A stretch of DNA of 64,000 bases from Erythrobacter sp. NAP1 (lineage in GTDB: Bacteria > Pseudomonadota > Alphaproteobacteria > Sphingomonadales > Sphingomonadaceae): positions 434,001 to 498,000 of the forward strand of contig NZ_CH672390.1 in the NCBI RefSeq assembly GCF_000152865.1, read 5' to 3'. Shown piece by piece: positions 1 through 7,866 of the stretch. The translations under genes and the position numbers were made by a program. Each line of letters opens with the position of its first letter. Within the stretch, counting starts at the first letter, position 1. A model generated the notes under the pieces. The model saw only the letters and a program-made list of their open reading frames with translations. It did not search any database and was not told the origin of the DNA.

Positions 1-837
1 GCTCGCGACATCCACGAATATGCCGAAGGGCGTCCTTTGGCTGAATTGCCGGTGCTGGGCGGAGTAATCGGCGACATCGCCAAGGGAAAGGCGTTCGCGC
101 AAGGATTGATCGGCGAGTTCACTTCCTCATTGCGCAGGCAATCTCTGGGAGAAGTACCACTGCGCCATACGGCGACACTCGGCTTTGCGCGGCTCCAACT
201 GATGCAAGAGGGCGGGGTGGTTTTGTCGTTGTGCGTCTATGAGCCTGCGAAAGTGAACCGCAAGGCCAACTGGGCTCAATTTGCGGACAGTGAGCTTCAC
301 GAATTGGTGCTCGCCGGTTCGGCCATTGGCCGGATGCACCGGCTCGAACGAAACGCGGCTGGGCAACGCGAAGTGCATTCAACCGATCTGATGCTAGGCG
401 AGGGCAGCATGCTGTCTCCCATGGCTCGGTTCGAAGCGCGCCAATTTGAAAACGTGCGTAAGTCACTGCTCGTGCTTCAGCTGACCCGCATTCGTTCTAA
501 TCCGCAGCCTACGCTCGAAATTCGATTGAGCGGCGGCGCGCTGGTGCGAGAGGTGAGTGCGGATCGGCGTGCAAGCGAGAAAGTCATGGCCCTGGGGGTC
601 CTGGGAGCGCTCGGTCAGGCTCGGACAATTCCTACGATCAGTTCATTCGCACGCGACACCGATCAGGATGAAAACGCGCGCTGGGAAGCAGTGCGCCAGT
701 TGCTGGCGCTTGATGCCGAAGCGGGATGGTCGCTTCTCAATGAAATCGCCAGCCGGGCTGGGGACCCCATCGCGCAGCCAGCTAAGTCGTTGATCTCTCA
801 ATTGCGCGATCAGCAGCGGATCCTGGAGAACCAGTGA
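1..837 (+). CDS. HEAT-repeat-like protein of unknown function (5' end missing)
   Basis: The reading frame is open from the first base of the window, so the true start lies upstream; a TTG at base 37 is only an internal candidate. The visible part is 278 residues. The C-terminal third (after about residue 190) reads as paired amphipathic helices with a KVMALGVLGALG / ARWEAVRQLLALD pattern, which suggests HEAT-type repeats. The middle is beta-rich with no catalytic motif I recognise. No signal peptide can be judged because the N-terminus is missing. Its stop overlaps the start of the next gene, so the two are almost certainly co-translated. Function unknown; a protein-binding scaffold is an inference from the repeats. 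Confidence 0.75.
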   Translation, partial: ARDIHEYAEGRPLAELPVLGGVIGDIAKGKAFAQGLIGEFTSSLRRQSLGEVPLRHTATLGFARLQLMQEGGVVLSLCVYEPAKVNRKANWAQFADSELHELVLAGSAIGRMHRLERNAAGQREVHSTDLMLGEGSMLSPMARFEARQFENVRKSLLVLQLTRIRSNPQPTLEIRLSGGALVREVSADRRASEKVMALGVLGALGQARTIPTISSFARDTDQDENARWEAVRQLLALDAEAGWSLLNEIASRAGDPIAQPAKSLISQLRDQQRILENQ

Positions 838-1724
838 TGCCACAACTGTTCGATCTTGCAGAAGATGCCTCATGCTCCCTTCCCGAAGCGATTGAGGCGC
901 TTGCCGCGCTTGATTTCGACCCGCGCGATGCGGGGGCGACGCTCGAAGCTGCTCGCTGGCTCAAACGGTTGGGCAACAATCACGAATTCCTCGCCGATAT
1001 CCTTCTCGACCGGCTTGCCGGGCGCACGGCGGGCGAAATTGAAAGCGGCTACGGCCCGCAGGCCATTGTCCTTTCGCCATTGCGCGGCAGCATGTTCCTG
1101 CGCGCTAACATCTGGCCCGCCGAACACGACCTGAGCTTTCGCAATTCGGGCGCTAAGACGTTTGTTTATGGCGTACCGCACGATCACAACTTCGCATTCC
1201 TGACGACCGGCTATCTCGGACCTGGCTATCGCAGCGACTATTTCGAATACGATTATGGCGAGGTCTGCGGTTTACCCGCCGAGGAAGCTGGGCTTCGTTT
1301 TATCGAGCGCAGCGCGCTGTATGAAGGCAAGACGATGCTATACCGCGCGCACCGCGATGTGCATTCGCAGTTGCCGCCAGAAAGCCTCTCGGTCTCCCTC
1401 AACGTGATGCATGTCGATCCGGCGCAGTGCTGGTATGATCAGTATGGGTTCGATCTCGAAGGCGGCACCATCACCCGCATTCTAAGTCCCAATGCAACAG
1501 AAGTCTTTCTGCGCGCAGCCGTGGCGAGCGGGTCGGATGACGCGCTGGCCTTTGCCGAGTGGGTGGGGCGCACGCACGCAAGCGACAGGATGCGGCTCGC
1601 AAGCTTTGAAGCGCGGAGCGGTGTTTCTTGTGATCGCGATGCGCTTTGGCGAGAGGGTGAACATTCCGGCAGCTTGATGGTTTCGACTATCGCAAAGGAG
1701 CGACGCGAAGCACTCGAAGCCTAG
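837..1724 (+). CDS. Cupin-like protein of unknown function
   Basis: A 295-residue protein. I chose the ATG at 837, which shares its A with the upstream TGA; a GTG at 834 would add one codon. The centre carries PHDHNFAFLTTGYLGPGY followed by an acidic SDYFEYDYGE stretch and, about 60 residues later, YRAHRDVHSQLPPESLSVSL. This spacing of His-x-His, acidic residues and a later His resembles the two metal-binding motifs of a cupin fold, so a metal-dependent role is possible. The N-terminus is helical. I do not recognise a specific family. It overlaps the convergent ruvX gene by four bases at the stop codons. Confidence 0.75.
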   Translation: MPQLFDLAEDASCSLPEAIEALAALDFDPRDAGATLEAARWLKRLGNNHEFLADILLDRLAGRTAGEIESGYGPQAIVLSPLRGSMFLRANIWPAEHDLSFRNSGAKTFVYGVPHDHNFAFLTTGYLGPGYRSDYFEYDYGEVCGLPAEEAGLRFIERSALYEGKTMLYRAHRDVHSQLPPESLSVSLNVMHVDPAQCWYDQYGFDLEGGTITRILSPNATEVFLRAAVASGSDDALAFAEWVGRTHASDRMRLASFEARSGVSCDRDALWREGEHSGSLMVSTIAKERREALEA

Positions 1725-2191
1725 AGAACGCCCCCGGCGAGGCGATCAATCGCCCCCTGCAGGATCACAGCGGCCGCATGGCTGTCGATTGATTCTGCAC
1801 GTTTCTTGCGGCTCATATCCTGCCCGATCATCGCCGCCTCGGCGCTTTGGGTAGACCAGCGCTCGTCCCAAAGCAGAAGCGGCAGCGCAAAGGCCTCTTC
1901 GGCATTGCGGGCAAAGGCGCGGCTGGCCTGAGCGCGGGGGCCCTCGCTTCCATCCATGTTGCGCGGAAGGCCAAGCACGAGGCCCTTGACGCCGCGCTCG
2001 GCGATCAGGGCGGCGATGCGTTCGCGGTCCTTGCCCCATTTGCCGCGGCCAAGCGTCTTGCCATTGGTGGCAAATCGCCATCCGGCATCGCAAAAGGCAG
2101 TGCCTATCGTCTTGGTGCCGAGATCAAGGCCAAGCAGGACCCCGCCATCGGGCAGCGCCTCGCCGAACTCAGCTGCGTTCTCGGTAATCAG
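1721..2191 (-). CDS. ruvX: Putative pre-16S rRNA nuclease / Holliday junction resolvase-like RuvX
   Basis: About 156 residues, the usual length for YqgF/RuvX. The N-terminal strand LLGLDLGTKTIGTAFCD holds the first catalytic Asp of the RNase H fold, LVLGLPRNMDGSEG is the family signature, and LLLWDERWST and DSHAAAVIL hold the remaining acidic residues. The family processes the 5' end of 16S rRNA. No ATG, GTG or TTG lies between the upstream in-frame stop (2198-2200) and LGLDLGTKT; the only good start is CTG at 2189-2191, overlapping the upstream gene's TGA as CTGA, with GGTGA six bases before it. It is the last gene of the pyrE-pdxJ-acpS-lepB run. Confidence 0.9.
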   Translation of the reverse strand: MITENAAEFGEALPDGGVLLGLDLGTKTIGTAFCDAGWRFATNGKTLGRGKWGKDRERIAALIAERGVKGLVLGLPRNMDGSEGPRAQASRAFARNAEEAFALPLLLWDERWSTQSAEAAMIGQDMSRKKRAESIDSHAAAVILQGAIDRLAGGVL

Positions 2192-3396
2192 TTTGCGTCA
2201 CCCGACGCGGCCGCAAAAGCGCTGACGCGCCGCGCGACATCAGCCTTGGTGTTCGCCCAGAATAGCGGGATGTCATATACGTGATAGTTGTTACCCGGCA
2301 GCACGTAGGAACCCATCTTGGGCGGATCGCCGATCAAAAGAAGTCCGCGATCGTCGCAACGCGCGGGGACGGCTCCGGCCACAAGTTCTCCGGTTGAGAT
2401 CGAATCATCGGGAACGAGCGTGCCAAGATTGGCGCTCGCCTGCGCGCTGCCTCCGAAAGTGCCTGTGATCGGGTTGGTGCAGAGGATCTGGCTGTCACCA
2501 CGCGGCTGACCGTCGAACCCAGTCGAATTGGCATATGTTTCCATGACGGCGGACGGGTCAGCGGGCTCGGCAAAGCTCGACCATGACAGGATGCAACCCG
2601 TCTGCGCAGGCGTGGCGCACGCAGCAAAACCAAGCGAAGGCACGTCGCGCTCGACTGAGATCGGCCAACCGATTGCGTAAGCCGCCACGAGCCGTTGCGC
2701 GACATCAGAACCGTTCACCTCTTCCCGCAGCAAGCGCAGCAGGTGGAGCGCGCCCTGACTGTGTCCTGCCAATACGACCGGTGTGTCGTCGTCGATGGAG
2801 GAGAGGAAATAGCGGTAGGCTTCCAGCACGTCGGCGTAGGCCGCTTCAATCGCCTGTTCGCCTTCGGGCGCGTCAGTCAGGAATGCGCCCATGGTGGCCT
2901 GGCGATAGCGCGGTGCCCAGATTTCATCGGCTGCGTTGAAGGGGCTCGCCATGCCGCGCACGTAGATGCGTGCCACGCGTTCGGCTTCTTCGTCACCGAT
3001 CGGTGCGTTCCAGTTGTCGCGGCTGAGATAGCTCGTGGGATGGATAAAGAAGACAGCGAATTCGGGCACGTCGCCGCTGGTGCCGAGCTCGGCTGCCTCG
3101 GGATCGACAGGCCGCGATCCAGCGGCCTGGCGCGCTGTGAGTTCCTCGGGCCGCGACGTCGCCTCGGCCAGCGCTGGCTGCCAGCGTGCCGGGTCGTTCA
3201 CGCCGATGCCGGGGCGCGAGTACCACAGGGCCGGATCCTGATAAGCGTTGGCTTCCAATGGCTCGGTCGGAGTGAATTCTGCGCTGGGGACGAGCGCGAA
3301 TTCTGCCAGTTCGTCCTGGAACATCTCGTACCCGATGCGCAGAACGAGGAAGAGGACGATCACGATCGCGACGAAGTAGAGGAATTTCCTTGCCAT
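2188..3396 (-). CDS. DUF3089 family alpha/beta-hydrolase-like protein
   Basis: A 402-residue protein with an N-terminal membrane anchor (about residues 4-24, FLYFVAIVIVLFLVLRIGY) and a periplasm-facing body. Residues near 113-120 read FAVFFIHPTSYL, typical of DUF3089, and VVLAGHSQGALHLLRLL carries a G-H-S-Q-G nucleophile elbow of lipase/esterase type. Substrate unknown. It sits 20 bases downstream of lepB on the same strand and its stop overlaps the likely CTG start of ruvX, so the three are probably one transcript. The DUF3089 assignment is confident; enzymatic activity is inferred from the Ser motif. Confidence 0.85.
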   Translation of the reverse strand: MARKFLYFVAIVIVLFLVLRIGYEMFQDELAEFALVPSAEFTPTEPLEANAYQDPALWYSRPGIGVNDPARWQPALAEATSRPEELTARQAAGSRPVDPEAAELGTSGDVPEFAVFFIHPTSYLSRDNWNAPIGDEEAERVARIYVRGMASPFNAADEIWAPRYRQATMGAFLTDAPEGEQAIEAAYADVLEAYRYFLSSIDDDTPVVLAGHSQGALHLLRLLREEVNGSDVAQRLVAAYAIGWPISVERDVPSLGFAACATPAQTGCILSWSSFAEPADPSAVMETYANSTGFDGQPRGDSQILCTNPITGTFGGSAQASANLGTLVPDDSISTGELVAGAVPARCDDRGLLLIGDPPKMGSYVLPGNNYHVYDIPLFWANTKADVARRVSAFAAASGDAN

Positions 3397-3416
3397 TGGC
3401 GCGCTTGCCCTTTGGT

Positions 3417-4394
3417 TTACTCGGCTGTCTCGCTGGCCCGCTCACCGCTTTCGGCGATCGCGGGGCGCAACGTCGTCCACGCACGGTCGCCGCGCATGGC
3501 GGAGAACCAGGTCAACGGGTTCCACGTCGCCGAACCGTCGAGCGAGAAGGTGATGAATTCGGCGCGGCCGCCAATGTTCTCAAGCGGAATGCCGCCGCCC
3601 AGACCGCGTGCCTGTGCCGGAGCGCGGCTATCCGCGCTTTCATCGCGGTTGTCGCCCATTACGAAGACATGACCTTCGGGTACCGTATAGGGTCCGAAAT
3701 TATCGAGATCGTTAGCACCCGAGCGCGTTCGGCTCTGGTCGACGTGGTCGATGATGAGATAGGTCGCGCCGTTGGGCAGCGTCTCGCGATAGGTTGGCGG
3801 CTCGAAATATTCTGCGCCGCTTTCATCGCGAACGCGGTAGTTCTCGAAGGCGGTAAGGCACGGGCCATTTTCGCACATCAGTTCCGGCTCGAACGGAATG
3901 CGCACCGGGGGAACGACCTCACGCTTTACCGGCGTACCATTAAGGATAACGCGTCCGTCGCGCACTTCGATCGTATCGCCCGGCAGCGCGATGACGCGCT
4001 TGATGTAATCCTCATCACGCGTGGGATGCACCGGGATGACGATATCACCATATTCGGGCGTCGATCCGAAGATGCGCCAATCTCCGCGAGGGAGTAGGTG
4101 GAAGCTCGCCGATGCCCAGGACCAGCCATAGGGGTACTTGCTCACCACCAAGCGGTCACCGACATGCAGGCTCGGCATCATCGAGGTCGACGGAATGTAG
4201 AAGGGCTTGGCGACGAGGCTGTGAAACGCAAGCACTGCGAACAACATCAGCGCAAGTCCGCGCAATTCGGCGAACCAGTCGACCTTGTCGTTCTCTTCCT
4301 CTTTCTTCTGCGCGAGCTGTTGCTTCAGCTCGACATGAGGATGCACGTCTGCCTTCTGGTCCGTGTCGGAAGCGGGCGTATTGGTCTGGCTCAA
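3417..4394 (-). CDS. lepB: Signal peptidase I
   Basis: A 325-residue membrane protease that removes signal peptides from exported proteins at the periplasmic face. A transmembrane helix at about residues 47-66 (LALMLFAVLAFHSLVAKPFY) is followed by STSMMPSLHVGDRLVVSKY with the catalytic Ser, YIKRVIALPGDTIEV with the catalytic Lys, and the signature MGDNRDESADSR. The N-terminal 40 residues are a charged cytoplasmic tail. It lies between acpS (24 bases upstream) and the DUF3089 gene. In many alphaproteobacteria acpS-lepB is followed by rnc; here that gene is absent. Confidence 0.97.
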   Translation of the reverse strand: MSQTNTPASDTDQKADVHPHVELKQQLAQKKEEENDKVDWFAELRGLALMLFAVLAFHSLVAKPFYIPSTSMMPSLHVGDRLVVSKYPYGWSWASASFHLLPRGDWRIFGSTPEYGDIVIPVHPTRDEDYIKRVIALPGDTIEVRDGRVILNGTPVKREVVPPVRIPFEPELMCENGPCLTAFENYRVRDESGAEYFEPPTYRETLPNGATYLIIDHVDQSRTRSGANDLDNFGPYTVPEGHVFVMGDNRDESADSRAPAQARGLGGGIPLENIGGRAEFITFSLDGSATWNPLTWFSAMRGDRAWTTLRPAIAESGERASETAE

Positions 4395-4418
4395 AGTAGG
4401 TTTTCGTTTCTGTTCGGG

Positions 4419-4823
4419 TCAGCTCTTGGGCAAGGCTTCGATGATGACAAAGCACTGCGCCCATGGATGATCGTCCGTGAGGGTGAGATGAATGTGCGCC
4501 TCATGGCCCGCTGGCGTCAATTCTTCAAGCCGCTTCGCAGCGCCTCCGGTGAGCGCAAGCGTGGGCGCGCCGGATGGAGCGTTCACGACGCCGATGTCCT
4601 TCATGAAGACACCGCGGCGAAAACCTGTGCCGACCGCCTTGCTGAAAGCTTCTTTGGCGGCAAAGCGTTTCGCGTAGGTTCCGGCGATCGTGTAAGGGCG
4701 TTTGCGAGCCTTGGCGCGCTCTACTTCCGTAAAGACGCGGTTCTCGAAGCGCTCGCCATAACGGGCGAGCGAATTGCCGATGCGCTCGATGTTGCAAAGG
4801 TCGGAGCCGAGGCCGATGATCAT
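4419..4823 (-). CDS. acpS: Holo-[acyl-carrier-protein] synthase
   Basis: A 134-residue 4'-phosphopantetheinyl transferase that activates acyl carrier protein for fatty acid synthesis. [16 protein letters not shown] holds the conserved Mg-binding Asp, and [15 protein letters not shown] is the family's second signature with the Glu and Lys. Length matches the bacterial AcpS family. It starts three bases after the stop of the small membrane protein gene and precedes lepB, the common pdxJ-acpS-lepB order of alphaproteobacteria. Confidence 0.97.
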   Translation of the reverse strand: MIIGLGSDLCNIERIGNSLARYGERFENRVFTEVERAKARKRPYTIAGTYAKRFAAKEAFSKAVGTGFRRGVFMKDIGVVNAPSGAPTLALTGGAAKRLEELTPAGHEAHIHLTLTDDHPWAQCFVIIEALPKS

Positions 4824-4826
4824 GGT

Positions 4827-5108
4827 CTAGAGCGCCCTTGAAAAGCTTAGAACGAGCAACGCAAGACCAATAATGTGGATCATCACCTGCGCCTTGAAGA
4901 GCGGATGGGCGAAATCGCCGTTTGCGAATTTGAGTGCTCCAACAAAGCCGAAGATCTGCAAGCCGACCCATCCAACAGCGAATAGGCGCAAGACGCCGGT
5001 ATTCAGCGCGAAGCCAAGAAAGCCGATTGCGATCAGGAACAGGAGCGCGGCAAGACTCGCCCAGAGTTTCTGAGCCGGTGCAAGGGTGGGGAGTTCAGGC
5101 TCGCTCAC
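4827..5108 (-). CDS. Small three-helix membrane protein
   Basis: A 93-residue protein with a short cytoplasmic N-terminus and three hydrophobic stretches, at about residues 15-32, 36-57 and 73-92. No catalytic motif is visible. Its ATG overlaps the pdxJ stop as ATGA, and it ends three bases before acpS, so it is embedded in this vitamin B6/lipid operon. It is not part of the usual pdxJ-acpS-lepB trio in better-known species. Function unknown. Confidence 0.8.
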   Translation of the reverse strand: MSEPELPTLAPAQKLWASLAALLFLIAIGFLGFALNTGVLRLFAVGWVGLQIFGFVGALKFANGDFAHPLFKAQVMIHIIGLALLVLSFSRAL

Positions 5109-5848
5109 CCGCGCGCCTCATCCATCAAGTCGCGCATGCGGCGGATTGCAGGTTCAAGCCCTGCGAAGATCGCCTCGCCAATCAGGTAATGGCCAATATT
5201 GAGCTCGGCGATCTGCGGGATGGCGGCGATCGGCTGGACATTGTCAAATGTCAGACCGTGGCCTGCATGTGGCTCGATCCCGTTCTTTGCGGCGAGCGCG
5301 GCAATGTCGGTGATGCGGCGCAATTCCTTTGCGGTGCGTTCGCTGTCGCCGTCGAGAATCGCGTGCGCGTATTCTCCGGTGTGAAATTCGACGACCGGCA
5401 CGCCCAGTTTCAGCGCGGCATCAAGCTGGCGCTCATCCGCCTCGATAAAGAGCGAGACTCGGATGCCGTGATCCTTCAACCGATACACAATCGGTGTCAG
5501 CGTGTTGTGAAGCCCCGCAGCATCAAGCCCGCCCTCGGTTGTGCGTTCCTCTCGCTTCTCCGGGACGATGCAGGCTGCATGCGGTTTGTGCCTCAGCGCG
5601 ATCTCGAGCATTTCCTCGGTCGCGGCCATTTCGAGGTTGAGCGGAAGGTCGGTCGCATCCTGAATCCGCGCAAGGTCTTCGTCGCGAATATGACGGCGAT
5701 CTTCGCGAAGGTGAGCGGTAATCCCGTCGCCTCCGACGGCAGCCACGATTTCCGCGGCGCGCACAGGATCAGGATGATCGCCGCCGCGCGCATTACGGAT
5801 GGTCGCGACGTGGTCGATATTGACGCCGAGGCGGAGAGGCTTGGTCAT
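5105..5848 (-). CDS. pdxJ: Pyridoxine 5'-phosphate synthase
   Basis: A 247-residue TIM-barrel enzyme that condenses 3-amino-2-oxopropyl phosphate with 1-deoxyxylulose 5-phosphate in the DXP-dependent vitamin B6 pathway. The N-terminus LGVNIDHVATIRNARGG and the stretch DGITAHLREDRRHI are diagnostic, as is EPHAGHGLTFDNV near residue 190. Length is normal. It begins nine bases after the pyrE stop and overlaps the next gene by four bases, so pyrE and pdxJ are probably co-transcribed. Confidence 0.97.
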   Translation of the reverse strand: MTKPLRLGVNIDHVATIRNARGGDHPDPVRAAEIVAAVGGDGITAHLREDRRHIRDEDLARIQDATDLPLNLEMAATEEMLEIALRHKPHAACIVPEKREERTTEGGLDAAGLHNTLTPIVYRLKDHGIRVSLFIEADERQLDAALKLGVPVVEFHTGEYAHAILDGDSERTAKELRRITDIAALAAKNGIEPHAGHGLTFDNVQPIAAIPQIAELNIGHYLIGEAIFAGLEPAIRRMRDLMDEARG

Positions 5849-5857
5849 TGGCGCTGT

Positions 5858-6463
5858 TTATTCCTTGCGGCTTCCCGGTTTGGTGACAGCTACGCGGGCA
5901 AGCTCCTCTGGGATTTCGTCTTCTGCGTAAGTGGGAAAGTCGAATGCCGCGAGAGGGTAGAAGGGCACGCCCAGATCGACCGATCCCATCGACCGGTCGA
6001 TGAGCGAGCATTCCGCAATCACTTCGCCGCCTTCCTTGCCCACTGCCGCGATTGCCTCGCGGCTGGAAAGTCCGGTGGTCACGACATCTTCGACCATCAA
6101 GACTTTGGCGCCCGGTTCCAGCGCGAATCCTCGGCGCAGATGAAAGACACCGTTTGGCCGCTCGAGGAAAAGAGCGTCCTTACCGAGCACCCGCGCGACT
6201 TCATGACCTATGATGATCCCGCCCATTGCCGGCGAAACCACGACGTCGATTTTTGCGATGACGTCTTCCGGTATGGCGTTGACGACCGCCTGAGCCAGCC
6301 GGCCGGCGCGGTGCGGGTCCATCAGCACGCGTGCGCACTGAAGGTAGTGACCGCTATGACGGCCTGACGAAAGTTTGAAGTGCCCTTCGAGAAGCGCGCC
6401 TGAGTTACGAAACTCGGCAAGTACATCGTCCAGGGTCGAAGGAATGGTCTCGTTTAAAGTCAT
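5858..6463 (-). CDS. pyrE: Orotate phosphoribosyltransferase
   Basis: A 201-residue enzyme that joins orotate to PRPP to give orotidine 5'-phosphate in pyrimidine synthesis. The PRPP-binding loop is clear at VLMVEDVVTTGLSSREA, and VVVSPAMGGIIIGHEVA is the family's second signature. Length is typical. It is the first gene of the minus-strand run down to ruvX and is divergent from the cytochrome oxidase operon. The pathway gene pyrC lies separately at 23920-24957. Confidence 0.95.
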   Translation of the reverse strand: MTLNETIPSTLDDVLAEFRNSGALLEGHFKLSSGRHSGHYLQCARVLMDPHRAGRLAQAVVNAIPEDVIAKIDVVVSPAMGGIIIGHEVARVLGKDALFLERPNGVFHLRRGFALEPGAKVLMVEDVVTTGLSSREAIAAVGKEGGEVIAECSLIDRSMGSVDLGVPFYPLAAFDFPTYAEDEIPEELARVAVTKPGSRKE

Positions 6464-6687
6464 GGCAGGTGCGGTTTCGAAGCTCTTGTCAACGGGGAAC
6501 GAAGGGATGTTGCGGAGGCTGATTGCGCCAACAACATGTGGGAGTGCATAATTTTCTCCCTAGAAGCGCTTGAGGCACTGGGCAAGCGCGGCTAAGGGGA
6601 ACCCGAAGATGGCTGGAATGCCATCGACGCGCGGTGCACTCGGTGCTTTAATAAAGACACGAGACAGCCCGCACATGGGATAAATTT

Positions 6688-7806
6688 TTGAACCGATTAG
6701 GCATGATTATGGGTCAGGCACTCGACCGCATGAAGTTTGGAATTGTCGCTTTGATGGCAGCGGCGATGGCATTCGGCCTCGCTTTCGCTGCACCGCAAGC
6801 GATGGCGCAGGACGCATCGGGCACCGATGTTGGTGGCGGCGCTGCTGGCGCGGCTGCCGATGCTGACGCGGCTGCTGCCGCTGCAGACGCTTTCGACGGC
6901 GGCATCGATGCACCGGCGGGCGAAGTGAACGCCGCTTCGGCTGGTGGTTATGCGCCGATGGCTCCGACCGAAGGCAAGGGCATGCCGACGTCCTACCAGG
7001 AGGATGCGCTCAAGAGCATGACCTTCCAGGATCAGTACACGGCCGATGGTGCCTATGCGCTTGGCATGCACGACTACATCCTGATGCCGGTCATCACCGT
7101 GATCAGCCTGTTCGTGCTCTTCCTGCTTCTTTACGTGGTCGTGAAGTTTCGTCGCGGTGCCAACCCGGTTGCCTCGAAGACGACTCACAACACCATGATC
7201 GAAGTTGTCTGGACGATCGTTCCCGTCATCATCCTTGTGGTTATTGCCGTCCCGTCGATCACTCTGCTGGCGCGCCAGTATGAGACCCCGCCGGAAGAGG
7301 CGATCACCGTGAAGGCTGTCGGCTATCAATGGTATTGGGGTTACGAATATCCCGACCATGACGTTGAAGTGATTTCGAACATGCTCGAAGCCGACGAAGC
7401 GCTCAGCCGCGGCGAGCCTTACCAGCTCGCAGTCGACAACCGAATGGTTGTTCCCGCTGGCGTTCCGCTTCGCATCCAGACCACTGCCGCAGACGTAATT
7501 CATGCATTCGCAGTGCCTTCGCTCTGGTTCAAACAGGACGCTGTTCCCGGTCGCCTCAACGAGCGCATGCTCGTGATCGAAGAGCCGGGCGTCTATTACG
7601 GCCAGTGCTCTGAGCTTTGCGGCTCGCGCCACGGCTACATGCCGATCACCGTCGAAGCGCTTCCAATGGAGCAATTCGAGGCTTGGGTTGTAGAACAAGG
7701 TGGCAGCATTCCGGGTTCAGCTGAACTCGAAGACAACAATGATCCGATCGACACCGGCGACGAATCGCCGGCCGCAGCGGATCCGGAAGCAGCTGCCGAC
7801 GCGTAA
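6688..7806 (+). CDS. ctaC: Cytochrome c oxidase subunit II (aa3 type)
   Basis: A 372-residue subunit that accepts electrons from cytochrome c through the CuA centre. It has an Ala-rich signal sequence ending near QAMAQD, an Ala/Asp/Gly-rich linker to about residue 90, two transmembrane helices (about 127-152 and 170-195), and the periplasmic cupredoxin domain. CuA ligands are in QCSELCGSRHGYM (Cys307, Cys311, His315, Met318); YQWYWGYEYP is the aromatic electron entry region. The start is uncertain: TTG 6688, ATG 6703, ATG 6709 and ATG 6730 are in frame and none has a clearly superior ribosome site. The C-terminus has an acidic/Ala tail. Confidence 0.95.
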   Translation: MNRLGMIMGQALDRMKFGIVALMAAAMAFGLAFAAPQAMAQDASGTDVGGGAAGAAADADAAAAAADAFDGGIDAPAGEVNAASAGGYAPMAPTEGKGMPTSYQEDALKSMTFQDQYTADGAYALGMHDYILMPVITVISLFVLFLLLYVVVKFRRGANPVASKTTHNTMIEVVWTIVPVIILVVIAVPSITLLARQYETPPEEAITVKAVGYQWYWGYEYPDHDVEVISNMLEADEALSRGEPYQLAVDNRMVVPAGVPLRIQTTAADVIHAFAVPSLWFKQDAVPGRLNERMLVIEEPGVYYGQCSELCGSRHGYMPITVEALPMEQFEAWVVEQGGSIPGSAELEDNNDPIDTGDESPAAADPEAAADA

Positions 7807-7866
7807 TCCGCGCCGGACAGCCGAATAGAAACGACGATTAAAGTACGAACGCGAGAGACCAAACAG

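Noticed and set aside
6464..6687. Search for an EcfG/general-stress promoter (GGAAC) before ctaC
   Set aside because: A GGAAC occurs, but the second element does not follow at 16-17 bases.
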